The notes under the pieces: generated by a model | Database searches by the model: none | The model's input: the letters and a program-made list of their open reading frames with translations, nothing else | What the model was told of the DNA's origin: nothing | In this document: positions 17,600 through 26,799 of the stretch, piece after piece | Layout of the letters: each line of letters opens with the position of its first letter | Numbering within the stretch: position 1 is the stretch's first letter | Assembly: GCF_003054555.1 (NCBI RefSeq) | Contig: NZ_CP026304.1 | Coordinates: forward strand, 8,246,001-8,310,000 | Origin: Streptomyces lunaelactis | GTDB lineage: Bacteria > Actinomycetota > Actinomycetes > Streptomycetales > Streptomycetaceae | Length of the DNA stretch: 64,000 nucleotides | Direction of reading: 5' to 3' | Translations under genes and position numbers: made by a program

Positions 17600-17868
17600 C
17601 TATGCCCGGTGCGGACCGGAGAGCCGCTCGGCCAGGAACTCGCGCTCGGCATCGTTCCCGGTCAACTCCAGCGCCTGGCGGTAGGCGATCGAGGCCTCCG
17701 CCGAGCGGCCCAGCCGATGCAGCAGGTCCGCCTTGATCGCCGGTAGGTACTGGTATCGCGCGAGCCGGCCGTCCTTCTCCAACTCCACAACCTCCGCCAG
17801 TGCCTGCGCCGGCCCGGAGACCATCGACACCGCCACCGTACGGTTCAACGCCACCACAGATGAGAGCC
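17600..17868 (-). pseudogene. ECF42-type sigma factor C-terminal (TPR-like) fragment
   Basis: The minus strand encodes SVVALNRTVAVSMVSGPAQA, then EVVELEKDGRLARYQYLPAIKADLLHRLGRSAEA and a C-terminus ending LAERL. This is the conserved DGRLxxYxYLPAxxADLLxRLGR tail of ECF42 (SigG-like, DUF6596) sigma factors. The sigma-2 and sigma-4 domains are absent; a helicase fragment lies immediately upstream. Confidence 0.75.
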
Positions 17869-17879
17869 ACACCGACAGC

Positions 17880-18675
17880 AGCCGCTGCCGTCGCCGGAGG
17901 TGCGCAGCGCCGTGTTCAGCGCCGGGTCCTGCACGTCGACGACCAGGACCTGGTACGGGGCGACGATGCCCCGCTCGATCACCTCCTCCAGCGGGAGGTG
18001 ATGGGCGACGCTGCCGAAGAGGCCGTCCGGGTCGTCCAGCATCGGGGCGACCAGCTCGCCCTGGGCGCGGCGGCCGCCGGGCTTGTCCTCGTCGGCCTCT
18101 CCGGCCTGCCACATCCGAGGAGTTGCGGTCATGTAGAGACGGCGTTCGGCGGGGATGCGGGAGTTGTCGTGGACGACGGCCCCCAGGGCTTACCGATCCG
18201 GCCGCTCGTACGGTGCGCCTCGGCCACGGTGATCAAGTTCCACGGCGGCATGCCCTCGGTGTGAGCGGCCTCCAGGAACCCCAGGCCGAGCGAGGCGTAG
18301 GTCGCGAAAACGGTGATGCGGCCCGGGCCGCGGGCAGCTCGTCGGCGTCGGTGGTGTTGGGAAGCCGACCTCGTCCGACTTCAGGGAGGAGACACCGAAG
18401 AACGGCCCGGGCCGGCCGCCGTCGCGCCAGGCTCGGGCAGTCTGCTCCAGCAGGTCCAGCGAGGGGACGAGGACCAGGACGCGGTCGGCGGTGAGCTCTT
18501 CGGAGGTGTGGACGGCCACGAGGGTCTTGCCGCTGCCGGTGGCCATGATGACCTGGGTGCGCTGGCCGACCGGCGGCAGCGGTGCGCCCGCCGGCAGCTC
18601 GAGCTCGCGAACCGCGGCGACGACAGCCTCGGCCTGGTGCTCCCGCAGGGGCTTCAGCGTCTTTGTGTCTCTCAC
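17880..18675 (-). pseudogene. DEAD/DEAH superfamily 2 helicase fragment with frameshifts
   Basis: The N-terminal portion starts near a GTG at 18675 and contains LREHQAEAVVAAVREL, Walker A MATGSGKT and VLVPSLDLLEQTARAW. It then changes frame near 18350. A later block (17890-18132) has MTATPRMW (motif III), LPLEEVIERGIVAPYQVLVVDVQD, and stops at the ECF42 fragment. The gene has at least two frame breaks and no second RecA domain. It belongs to the helicase-associated, restriction-like DEAD/DEAH helicases common in Streptomyces, and is dead here. Confidence 0.7.
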
Positions 18676-18749
18676 TCTCTGAGCGTTGGATGAGGCTTCC
18701 AGCTGGGGGTGGTCGCCGTCCAGCTCCCCCCAAGGCTTTGCGGACCGGG

Positions 18750-19089
18750 GTGGGGATCGACGTCGCCGAGATCGACCGGTCGACGACGCGCTGCGGCGGA
18801 CGCCGGGTCTTGCGGACCGGCTGTTCCTCGAGAGCGAGCTGCACGTTCCCAGCGGGGAGCGGCGAGGAGTCGCCTCCCTCGCGGTCCGCTTCGCCGCGAA
18901 GGCGCTGGGCGCGCAGGCCGGGCTGCTGTGGACGGACTGCGAGGTGTACGTCGAGGAGTCAGGGCAGCCACGGCTGCGGATGCAGGGAACGGTGGCGGCG
19001 GCCGCGGAGGCGCGGGGGTGCGATCCTGGCACGTCTCGCTCAGCCATGACGCGGGCGTGGCGTCGGCGGTGGTAATCGCGGAGGGGTGA
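18750..19089 (+). pseudogene. acpS: Holo-ACP synthase (AcpS) pseudogene
   Basis: GTG 18750 opens VGIDVAEIDR, the start of AcpS, which transfers 4'-phosphopantetheine from CoA to acyl carrier proteins. The frame then shifts (LRRTPGLADRLFLESELHVP, RFAAKALGAQAGLLWTDCEV) and shifts again near 19010 before the normal ending SWHVSLSHDAGVASAVVIAEG. The RFAAKEALAK-type segment has lost about five residues, including the Mg-binding Glu that follows RFAAK. The copy is inactive on three counts. A functional acpS must lie elsewhere. Confidence 0.75.
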
Positions 19090-19110
19090 CGGGCCGCGCT
19101 GGCGTCACCC
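19084..19110. terminator. Bidirectional hairpin between convergent genes
   Basis: GGGTGACG (19084-19091) and CGTCACCC (19103-19110) pair around an 11-nt loop. The element lies between the AcpS pseudogene and the end of the minus-strand binding-protein gene, and includes that gene's stop codon. Confidence 0.5.
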
Positions 19111-20544
19111 GTGGGGCAGCGCCTTCGCCAGTTTCTCGTTCAGGGACTTGGCGAGCTGGGCGTCGGAGGGCGGGCCGTCGCCGAAGAGCTTTCCCAGTTC
19201 GGCGGCGAAGGTCTGGGTGAAGGCACCGTAGAGCGGGGTGCGGGGCCGCTGGACGGCGTTCCGCAGCGCGGGCAGCAGGATGGTGCGTGCGTACGCGGGA
19301 CGGCCGTTCGCGTCCCGCGGCATCCGGTCGGTGGTCTCGCCGGACGCGGAGGGGGTCGGGCCCGCCGCCCCCGGAGGCTTCACCGACTCGCAGGCCAGGC
19401 CGTCGTCCTCGTACGCGGACACCCTCGTCGCCGCGAACCCCGCGTCGAGCAGGCAGCGTTCGCTCTCCGTGCTGGTGAGGAACTCGATCAGCCGCTGTGC
19501 GGTGGCGCTGCGCTTCGAGGCCCGGGTCACGGCCAGGTTCTGACCGCCCAGCACCGCCCTGCCCGGCAGCGGGGCCACCCCGAGCTGCTGGTCGGAGAGA
19601 GTCTGGTGCAGGGAGCCGTAGGCGTATGGCCAGTGGCGCAGGAAGGCGGTGCGGCCGTCGGCGAAGTCGGTGAGCGACCGGGCCTCGTCGGAGTGGACGG
19701 CGTCCCCGAGGGTGTACGGGGCCTGGGCGCGGTTGCGCAGCTCGTCCAGCCCCGCCTCCAGGTCCGCCGCAGAACCCGCGTACCGGCCGTTGGCATCGGT
19801 GAGGGAGAAGTCGTCGCCGGCGGAGGCGAACGCCTCGATGCCGTTGACGGTGAGGCCCTCGTACGAGGCGTCGAGCTGTGTCGTCCAGCCCTTCTCGTAG
19901 CTCTCCGGCACTTTCCCGCCCGCGTCGTCGAGCGTGTCGATCAGCTGCTGGATCTCGGACCACCGGGTGACCTTGCTGAGGTCGGTGTCCGTCACGCCCG
20001 CCTTCTTGAGGTAGTCGTGCCGGTAGTAGAGCAGCCCGACGTCGCTGTTGAACGGCACGGCGTACACCCTGCCGTCCCAGCGGGCCGTGGCGGCCACGGA
20101 CTCGATGACGTCCCCGTCGACCAGCTCGTCGGGCAGCGGCTGGACCAGATCCGCCTCGGCGAATTCCGGCACCCACGTCACGTCGAGGTTGACCACGTCG
20201 TACTCCGCGCTGCCGGACTGGAGCGCGCCCAGCAACTGACTGCGCTGCTCGTCCGCGGAGCCCGACAGTTCGACCAGACGGGCCTGGTGGCCCTTCCCAG
20301 CCTGTCGCCGGTTCCACTCGTCGATGAGCTGCTGGCGGATGCCGCCCCTGCCGGTGACGTCACGGCCGCTGGCCACGACGATGTCGCCAGGGGGCTCGGC
20401 GGCACCCGTGGCACCGGGGGCGCCGGTCCCGTCGCCGCCGGTACAGGCGCCGATGGCGAGGAGGAGGGCGAGGGTGAACGCGCCGATGGCATGGCGCCTT
20501 CCGCTCACGCGCCTCGAACGCATCGTCATTGATCCCCCGTTCAT
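19105..20544 (-). CDS. Extracellular solute-binding lipoprotein (ABC-type), conflict-operon member
   Basis: This 479-residue lipoprotein has an Arg-rich N-terminus, a hydrophobic leader and the lipobox LAIGAC. The mature part is a family 1 (sugar-type) periplasmic-binding fold: DIVVASGRDVTGRGGIRQQL, YDVVNLDVTWVPEFAEADLV, VYAVPFNSDVGLLYYRHDYL, and a late FLTSTESERCLL. No permease or ATPase genes adjoin it, so it is unlikely to serve an ordinary importer. Its ATG overlaps the stop of the VWA gene (ATGA at 20541-20544), showing translational coupling within the EACC1-caspase-VWA operon. It may act as a ligand sensor for that system. Confidence 0.85.
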   Translation of the reverse strand: MNGGSMTMRSRRVSGRRHAIGAFTLALLLAIGACTGGDGTGAPGATGAAEPPGDIVVASGRDVTGRGGIRQQLIDEWNRRQAGKGHQARLVELSGSADEQRSQLLGALQSGSAEYDVVNLDVTWVPEFAEADLVQPLPDELVDGDVIESVAATARWDGRVYAVPFNSDVGLLYYRHDYLKKAGVTDTDLSKVTRWSEIQQLIDTLDDAGGKVPESYEKGWTTQLDASYEGLTVNGIEAFASAGDDFSLTDANGRYAGSAADLEAGLDELRNRAQAPYTLGDAVHSDEARSLTDFADGRTAFLRHWPYAYGSLHQTLSDQQLGVAPLPGRAVLGGQNLAVTRASKRSATAQRLIEFLTSTESERCLLDAGFAATRVSAYEDDGLACESVKPPGAAGPTPSASGETTDRMPRDANGRPAYARTILLPALRNAVQRPRTPLYGAFTQTFAAELGKLFGDGPPSDAQLAKSLNEKLAKALPHG

Positions 20545-22376
20545 TCCTCTCCCGTTCCGGTCCTGGCGACCTCGTCCCGCAGGGCCGCCACGAGATCGGT
20601 CCTCGTGTCCAGGCAACGCCCGCCGCTCGCCTCGGAGATTGCCGCGTCCGCCTTTCCCTCGTCGCATCCGCCGCTGTCGAGCGACGCCATGACCACGGGG
20701 ACCATCCTGCTCTGCGCGGACCTGAGCAGATTGTCGAGCCGTCCGCCCTCGGTCAGCCGGTTGTTGTCCTCGTCATCCGTGAGGTAGACGATCAACTGGG
20801 GGCGGTCGTCGTCGACGCCGCGCTGCGCCATGGTGTTCAGCGCGGCGATGAGCGCCCCGTACGGATCGGCCTCCGCGTTCCTCACTCTGGCCGTTCGGTC
20901 GATGGCGCGCTCCGCGACCCCGCGCCCGTACTGTCCGAAGGCCAGCAGTTCGCTGTACGGGCGCTTGGCACCGGCCTCCGACGCCACGGCCCAGACCCCG
21001 TACTCGTCCTGGGTGCCGAGCCCGCCCAGCGACTGCTTGACGATGCCGGGCGCACCGCCGGGCCCTTCCCACAGGTCACCCATCGAGCCCGAGCTGTCCA
21101 GCAGGAACAGCACTCGGCCCGGGCCGTGTGCGTCCCGGTAGTCCGTCAGCGTCGCACTCATCGCGTCCTGGTGGACGGAGTCGGTGAGGCGCCCGGGGGC
21201 ACTGAGGGCCCCGAAGTCACTGAAGGCGAAGCCGGAGCCGAGGGGCGGATGGTCCCCCGAAGCGCTGCGAAAGCCGTCCTTCCCGAACTCGGCGAGCCCG
21301 CCCTGGGCGGCGTCCGCCCCGTCCTTTCCGCCCGCGCCGGCGCCGGTCAGCCAGTCGTGGAACCTCTCGACCTCGGCGCTCCGCGCCGACGTGTCACGGT
21401 CGGCGTCGTCCCAGCGCACACGGACGAAGGTAGGGTCCAGGCCCGGGACGTCGTCGGGGTACTCGGCCATCCGCCGGGCCCGTGTCGTCCGGTCGCAGCT
21501 CACTCCGGTCTTCATCAGGAACTCCGGTACGAGGGCGGCGGTGCGGTCGTCCACGGCGTCGTCGTCGGGCAGCACGCACAGGAGGTCCGCGCCGGTCGGC
21601 GAGGGCGGACCGAGCTGCGCGACGCTGCGCTCGGCGGCGGCCGCACCGGCCGCACCCGCCTTCTCGGCGCCGGCGTTCCCCGTGCCGTGCGCGCCGTACA
21701 GGCCAACGGTCGCCAGCAGACCGGCGTCGGTGTACTCCGGGTCCGTACGCCGCACCTCGGCCTTGCCCTTCAGGCCTGCCATCAGTTCCCCAAGACCGCT
21801 GGTCCGGCCGGAGCCCTCGGTCGCCAGTGCCTGCGGGACGGCGAGCACGATCGGGGAGTACGCGAACGCGGCGGGGTCGGCGACCAGTTCCGCCCAGCGC
21901 CGCTGGTCCGTCGTGGCACGGGCCCGGGCGACGTTCGCCGAGGACGCCGGGATCCAGATGTCCGGCTGGGGCCCGATGTCGCGCTGCGGGTTGATGTCGT
22001 CGCTCGTGGGCCGCTGCCAGGGATCGGACTGGTCGCGGAACGCGGCGACGACGTCGGCGGCTCCGGCGCTGTAGACGGTGATGCCGCTGCGCCGGCAGCC
22101 GTCGTCCGTCGTGTTGGCGTCCGACGTCAGATAGTCCTCGGCCGCCTTGCGGACGGTGGGCTCGATGTCGGGGTCGGTGAGCAGGCGGAGTTCGAGAGGG
22201 GGCTTGCAGGAGGACTCGCGGAAGAGGACGAGGCCGACGGCGGTCAGGCCGGCCAGCGCCACGAGCACGGCCGCGACCACGGCGAGCGTCCTGGCGGGCG
22301 GCTTGGGCAGACCGGCACCAAGGGCCTTCAAGGCGTTCCGGACCCGCCGCCATGAGGGGAGCGGCGGTGGAACCAC
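20541..22376 (-). CDS. TM - solute-binding-like - VWA domain protein (probable C-terminal part of caspase fusion)
   Basis: This frame encodes a Pro-rich start, one transmembrane helix (residues about 29-53), a periplasmic-binding-like region (about 60-330; PDIWIPASSANVARA, FAYSPIVLAVPQAL), and a VWA domain (about 415-600) with an intact MIDAS, VLFLLDSSGSM, and YLTDDEDNN. VWA domains bind protein partners through a divalent metal. The GTG used as start has no ribosome site, and the Pro-rich sequence continues upstream into the caspase gene if one base of a C9 run is removed. I infer that caspase and TM-VWA are one polypeptide, or two products linked by slippage. Confidence 0.8.
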   Translation of the reverse strand: MVPPPLPSWRRVRNALKALGAGLPKPPARTLAVVAAVLVALAGLTAVGLVLFRESSCKPPLELRLLTDPDIEPTVRKAAEDYLTSDANTTDDGCRRSGITVYSAGAADVVAAFRDQSDPWQRPTSDDINPQRDIGPQPDIWIPASSANVARARATTDQRRWAELVADPAAFAYSPIVLAVPQALATEGSGRTSGLGELMAGLKGKAEVRRTDPEYTDAGLLATVGLYGAHGTGNAGAEKAGAAGAAAAERSVAQLGPPSPTGADLLCVLPDDDAVDDRTAALVPEFLMKTGVSCDRTTRARRMAEYPDDVPGLDPTFVRVRWDDADRDTSARSAEVERFHDWLTGAGAGGKDGADAAQGGLAEFGKDGFRSASGDHPPLGSGFAFSDFGALSAPGRLTDSVHQDAMSATLTDYRDAHGPGRVLFLLDSSGSMGDLWEGPGGAPGIVKQSLGGLGTQDEYGVWAVASEAGAKRPYSELLAFGQYGRGVAERAIDRTARVRNAEADPYGALIAALNTMAQRGVDDDRPQLIVYLTDDEDNNRLTEGGRLDNLLRSAQSRMVPVVMASLDSGGCDEGKADAAISEASGGRCLDTRTDLVAALRDEVARTGTGEE

Positions 22377-22392
22377 AGGCGGCGGAATCGGA

Positions 22393-23232
22393 GGCGGCGG
22401 GGGGGGGTGGGGCCGCGCCGAGCGCGAGCAGCACGTCCTCGCCCGAGGTGGCCGAGCGGCTCTGCGGTTCCCACGGCTCCGGGGGCTCGCGCAGCGTCAC
22501 CTCGTGCCTGGACATGTACGCCCTGAGCGCCTCCGCCAGCTTGCCGAAGCCCACCGGGAAGCCTGTTTCGCCTGTTTCGCCGCCCGCTTCGGCAGAGGGT
22601 CGGCCGAGTCCGCCGGGCCCGACGCCCTCGTTCAGGATGTGCACCAGTCGGGCGGTGAACGGCGTCGGGGTGTCGCCGTTCCCCGCGTCGATCCTGTTGT
22701 TGGCCTGCACGCTCATCAGCAGCGAGGTCCGCCTGCGCTGGGCGGCGCCGAGCGCGTCCCACGCCGCCGCGGCGTTGCCCGCGTAACAGCAGTCGAGGAC
22801 GACGACCACGTGCTCCGCCCCGGTGCGGCCGAGCACGGTGAGCACGCTCTTCCACGGGGCGGCGCCGCGGAACACCGACTCGGTGCCCGCCTCGATCGTC
22901 GCCGTGCGCATCAGGAACCAGAGTTCGGCCCCCGTGCTGGGCACGGCGCCGTGCCCGGAGAAGTAGAGCAGGAGCACGCCCTCGGCCGCGTCGACGGCCG
23001 CGTCCAGCTGACGGTCGAAGTCGTCCACGTTGGCCGGCTGGGACTCGACGATCTCGTCCTCGCCGAACACCCCACCCCTGCCCAGGGCATCGCGGAGCGC
23101 GGTGAGGTTGTGGGCGACCGCCTTGAGATCGCCGGGCACTCCGTTGGGCCGGTCGGGCTGCTTGTAGTCGTATTCCGGCACGCCGACGAGCAGTGCCCGG
23201 TTCGCCTTCCTGCGCGGTTCGGGGCGCGCCAT
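22393..23232 (-). CDS. Caspase-like (peptidase C14) N-terminal domain
   Basis: About 275 residues form a caspase/metacaspase domain. LLVGVPEYDYK opens the core strand; YFSGHGA carries the catalytic His (H94) and VVVLDCCYAGNA the catalytic Cys dyad (C148/C149). The start ATG lies 4 nt after the EACC1 stop. At about residue 276 the frame meets a run of nine C. Read as written it continues as frame noise to a stop at 21394; with eight C it joins PPPIPPPVVPPPLPSW and the TM-VWA part in frame. Caspases associated with EACC1 are predicted death effectors or processing proteases in actinobacterial conflict systems. Confidence 0.85.
22399..22407. repeat. Homopolymer G9 (C9 on coding strand) at the caspase/VWA junction
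   Basis: Nine consecutive G on the plus strand, flanked by GC-rich triplets, sit exactly where the caspase and TM-VWA frames diverge. Loss of one base, or gain of two, fuses the two frames. It could be a slippage switch or a sequencing error. Confidence 0.8.
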
Positions 23233-23236
23233 CGGG

Positions 23237-23596
23237 CTACCTCGCGTCGCGGTCCGGGATGACCTCGACCTCGGGGGGTTCGCCGTGCTCCACGGAACGG
23301 CGGTTGTCCTGCCAGGCCCGCACCCCGCTCTTCACCTGGGCGAGCACCTCTACGAAGACCGTGGAGCCTACGGCGCCGATCAGCACCAGCAGGATCTCCC
23401 ACGCAGCACTCATCGGGGCGCCGTGCTCCTCGGTGCCCGCGCGCTGCTTGATCTCGAGGTCGCCGTTGGTCCTGAGCTGTTCGAGCCGGTGCTCCCGTTC
23501 GAGCCACGCCTTCAGGGCGCCGACGTCGCTCTCGCTCGCGCCCTGCTTCAGACGTACGCGGATAGCCGGATTCGCCACAGGCTCCCCCTCTGTCAT
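23237..23596 (-). CDS. EACC1-like effector-associated protein
   Basis: This 119-residue protein has a short alpha/beta region (AIRVRLKQGASESDVGALKAWLERE), a GAPMSAAWEILLVLIGAVGSTVFVEVL membrane-active helix and a polar tail. The layout matches effector-associated constant component 1 (EACC1), a small protein encoded next to caspases, trypsins and other effectors in actinobacterial NTP-dependent conflict systems. It is the first gene of the minus-strand operon and sits 4 nt from the caspase ATG. The ATG at 23596 is preceded by AGGGAG at short spacing; a GTG six codons later has GGGGGAG upstream and is a reasonable alternative. Confidence 0.75.
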   Translation of the reverse strand: MTEGEPVANPAIRVRLKQGASESDVGALKAWLEREHRLEQLRTNGDLEIKQRAGTEEHGAPMSAAWEILLVLIGAVGSTVFVEVLAQVKSGVRAWQDNRRSVEHGEPPEVEVIPDRDAR

Positions 23597-23788
23597 AACT
23601 CCCTATCATGGCATGCCTGTTGGGGCGCATGCTGCTGAATCTCCCCTCCTACCTCGCCGCGCCGCCCACCGACCCACACTTCGGGCTACCGCTCAGCTCG
23701 AAGCCGCCGAAGGCCATGAGCGACCAGCCGACGAGCCCAGAACCAGAGTGCGGCGAAGCGACATAGTTGGTACGGGCATCATGGGCCT

Positions 23789-23987
23789 GCGATTCCCTGA
23801 AGGTGCTGTGCAGGCAGCTTGAGGACAACCCGCTGCTGGGCAGTCCCCTGGGGGCCCGTCCCTCTACGTCGCGCAGATCGACGGCGAAACCTTCGAAGAC
23901 TGCCCGGAACTGAACGTGCATTACGCCTACGGCCCTCCTCAGCTGGGGGAGGGACAGGTACAGATCCGCAGCGTCGACGCAATACAA
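23789..23987 (+). pseudogene. Remnant of a small Streptomyces protein preceding the SUKH gene
   Basis: The plus strand encodes DSLKVLCRQLEDNPLLGSPL, then after a frame change SLYVAQIDGETFEDCPELNVHYAYGPPQLGEGQVQI. The pieces resemble one small RelE/ParE-like or immunity-like protein, broken once near 23860, whose last codons run into the SUKH reading frame. Confidence 0.4.
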
Positions 23988-24650
23988 ATGCCCACCGTCG
24001 AGCCCGACGTGCAGGGCGACGACCAGGCGCCGGACCCCCACCTGGAAGCACGCCAGGTCACTGCCGCGTGGCAGCGGATCGAGGCGTGGCTGTGTGCCCA
24101 CGCTCCCGCTTCGTACGCGTCACTTAAGGCCGGCGCGTCCGAGGGCGAGATCTCCGCGCTGGAGGACACGCTGGGCGTCCGGGTCCCGGCGGGACTCAAG
24201 GCACTGTGGTCCCTGCGCGCCGGTGTCCACGACATGCGCGGCGCGGGGTTCCTGCTGGACGATCAGACGCTGATGGACTTGGACGCAGTGGCCGCGTTCC
24301 ACCGGCAGCAGATGCTGCTTCAGCAGCGGAACAGGGATGACGAGTTCCCGACATGGCGGCCATCGTGGATTCCGTTCTGTTCGTTCTGGGTCGATGACCG
24401 CAGCTACGGCCTGTACCTGGATACCGACACCGGGCAGCTGTGCCACTTCAGCCGGTACGCGGAACGCTGGCCCAAGTACGCGTCGCTGACCGTCTACCTG
24501 GAAGAGATCGCCGACGCCCTTGACGCGCCGTCCCTCGCGTCGGGTTCCAAGCCGGGACTGGCGGGCGGAGCCCTAGGTGTGGGGACCGCCGACCCATCCC
24601 GACCCGCAGAATCCGTGGGTGCCGTACACCGGGTGACAGCCCGGCCGTAA
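23988..24650 (+). CDS. SMI1/KNR4 (SUKH) family protein
   Basis: About 220 residues. TAAWQRIEAWLCAHAPASYASLKAGASEGEISALEDTLGV, VPAGLKALWSL and the later SWIPFCSFWVDDRSYGLYLDTDTGQ are the classic SUKH/SMI1-KNR4 signatures. SUKH proteins are immunity factors against polymorphic toxins or regulatory binders. No cognate toxin gene is adjacent. The start is uncertain because the open frame continues upstream into a remnant; ATG 23988 places the conserved helix at about residue 25. The gene ends just before a strong hairpin. Confidence 0.75.
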   Translation: MPTVEPDVQGDDQAPDPHLEARQVTAAWQRIEAWLCAHAPASYASLKAGASEGEISALEDTLGVRVPAGLKALWSLRAGVHDMRGAGFLLDDQTLMDLDAVAAFHRQQMLLQQRNRDDEFPTWRPSWIPFCSFWVDDRSYGLYLDTDTGQLCHFSRYAERWPKYASLTVYLEEIADALDAPSLASGSKPGLAGGALGVGTADPSRPAESVGAVHRVTARP

Positions 24651-24657
24651 AGCAGAT

Positions 24658-24682
24658 GGGGACCAGCCCAAGGCTGGTCCCC
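24658..24682. terminator. Strong bidirectional hairpin terminator
   Basis: GGGGACCAGCC (24658-24668) and GGCTGGTCCCC (24672-24682) form a perfect 11-bp stem with a CAA loop. It lies between the SUKH gene and a minus-strand gene tail, so it can serve both strands. Confidence 0.85.
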
Positions 24683-24704
24683 CACGCGCGTTCAGGTAGT
24701 GCTA

Positions 24705-24860
24705 TCAGACCTTGCGCCAGGTGCAGACGGTGTCAGCATTCGCGCAGTGCTTGAAGCCGGGGTTGCTGACAAAGACCCCGTCATCGTCCAGCAGACGCCA
24801 CGACGGCGCCGGGAACTCGTGGAACGCACCCGAGTTCTGGACGTCTGGGATCGACGCCCG
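24705..24860 (-). pseudogene. C-terminal fragment of an unrecognised gene
   Basis: The minus strand reads SIPDVQNSGAFHEFPAPSWR, then LLDDDGVFVSNPGFKHCANADTVCTWRKV and a stop. The Cys-containing tail looks like an exported or metal-binding protein. The upstream part is not present; the GH5 gene end lies next to it on the same strand. Confidence 0.35.
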
Positions 24861-24910
24861 ACCACGATGGCGCCAGCGGTGTGCTCGGGGGCGAACATCA
24901 GGGCCTCGGG

Positions 24911-26799
24911 TCAGCGCAATGTTCGGCAGTACAGCGCGTCCGGGGTCCGGGCCGAGCCCACGCGGCCCGTGAAGGCGATCCCGGCCGCGTACTCGTCGTC
25001 CGCGCACTGGCCCTTGTAGTGGCCGTGCGCGAAGTCGCCACCCTTGGGGGCGGAACCCCTGTTGTCGCCCCGGTCGAACCAGACCGTACGACCGGTCGTG
25101 CCGGGGATCGAGCCGCTGGGAGCCTCGGCACAGAGGGCGGCGGAGACAGCGGAACCGCGGACACTGTGGCCGGTCAGGAAGTGGCCGGCCGGGCACTGGA
25201 GTTTGGTGTAGCCGGACGCCCAGTCCTGGCCCGGCGTGACGTGCCGCTCGTCGACGACAACCTCGTGGCCGCCCACCGCGTCCAGCACGGTGGACACGTC
25301 GGAGCAGAGGCCCCGGTTGCCCGTGTGACTGAGGCCGAGGAGGCGCTGCCCGTCGGGGCAGACGGCCTTGCGGGCGCCCAAGTCCCAGTCGGGCAGGGCC
25401 CGCATCCGCCGGGAGGCGACGAAGTCCCCGTGGTCGGGGCTGAGCATCGACCAGTTGGTCACAGGGTCCACGCGGCCGGTGCGGCCCTGGGCCCCGATGA
25501 GCCGGGTCCAGGCGGCGGCTCGCCAGTCGTCGCCGTCGTAAAGGCCCATGCGGTCGCCTGCCGCGTCCCAGTGCAGCAGCGCCCAGCCGTTGCCCTTGCG
25601 GCCCTCGTGCCAGCCGACGAGCGGCCAGTACGCGAAGTCGGCGTCCGTACGGATCAGTTGGTCCACGAAGTTCTGGAACCAGGCGCGCTGCTTTCCGCCG
25701 GTCTCGTCGCGGCCCCCGACGCCGAACTCGCTGATCCAGACGGGTGACGTGAAGTGCTGGTCCTGTTCCGCGGTGACGAAGAAGGCCTGGCGGTTCAGTA
25801 CGTCGATCAGTTCGGCCGAGGTCAGGTCGCGGTAGCGGGGGTCGCTGGTCTCGCCCGTTCCGGTGGCGCCGCTGTGGTTGGGGCCGGTGTAGTCGTAGAA
25901 GTGGGCGGAGTACACGAGCTTGCCGGAGTCGACGAGGGTGTGCGAGAGGCGGCCTACGGGCTCCAGGGTGGGGCGTTCGTGCGGGAGGCCGTCGACGGGG
26001 ATGCCGGTCCAGTTGATGCCCTCGACGATGATCAGCAGATCGGGGTCGGCCTCCGTCAGGATGCGGTCACCGACGCGCTGCGAGGCGGCGAACCAGTCGT
26101 GGTTGTCGCCGAGGCCCCAGTTGGGGTCGTCCCAGACGTTGCGGCGCACCTCGTTGTAGAGGTCGGCACCGACGACGCGTTGGTTGTCCTTGTAGCGACG
26201 GGCCATGAAGAGCCAGTCGTTCTCCCAGGTCCCGGTGGACTGGCTCGCGTTCCAGCGTTCGTTGCCGTCGACTCCGCAGCACCAGCGCGTGGTGTTGGTG
26301 TGGTTGTTGAGGATCACCGCGAGGCCGGCGGCGGTGAGTTCGCGCACCACGGCGTCGTACACCTCAAGCGGGGTCTTCGCACGCAGGGAGGGGTTGGCGG
26401 CGACGGCATCGTCGGTCACGGGAACGGTGTCGTGGATCATCTCATTGGAGAAGGGCAGTCGGATGCTGTTGATCCCGATCTCCTGGAAACCGGCGATGAT
26501 CTCGGCCATGGGCGCGCGGTCCAGGCCGAGCGGGATCCGGCCGGAGTTCTCGCCCGCGTGGTGGTTGGCGTCCTCGCCGGTGCTGCCCGAGCCGTTCCAG
26601 GTGCCGCTGGCTCCGTGCCAGTTGCCCGACCGCAGTTTGAAGCGGTCGCCGTTCGCGTCGACGATCCAGCGGCCCCGAGTGCTGATGCGGCTGCGGCCGC
26701 AAGTACGGGCGCCAAGGCCACCAGCAGGAGTACGGCGGCCAGAGTGGCCCTGACCAAGGATCCGCGCACGGCCACCGTCCTGGGGGGCTGCATTGTCAT
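24911..26799 (-). pseudogene. Secreted GH5 glycoside hydrolase, frameshifted between signal peptide and catalytic domain
   Basis: The catalytic part (about 590 residues) reads STRGRWIVDANGDRFKLRSG, NWHGASGTWN, INSIRLPFSNEM, then NHTNTTRWCCG, DLYNEV (acid/base Glu) and VWISEFGVGG (nucleophile Glu), all GH5 hallmarks (cellulase fold). A Cys-rich C-terminal region of about 150 residues follows. The start ATG 26799 and signal peptide (TLAAVLLLVALAPVLAAAAA) lie in another frame; one indel in the CG-rich stretch near 26695 separates them. If that indel is an assembly error, the gene is an intact secreted glucanase or mannanase. The substrate is not predictable. Confidence 0.7.

Noticed and set aside
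21394..22392. Continuation of the caspase frame past the C9 tract to a stop at 21394
   Set aside because: The extension is Arg-rich shadow of the VWA gene; the natural continuation is the Pro-rich linker in the other frame.
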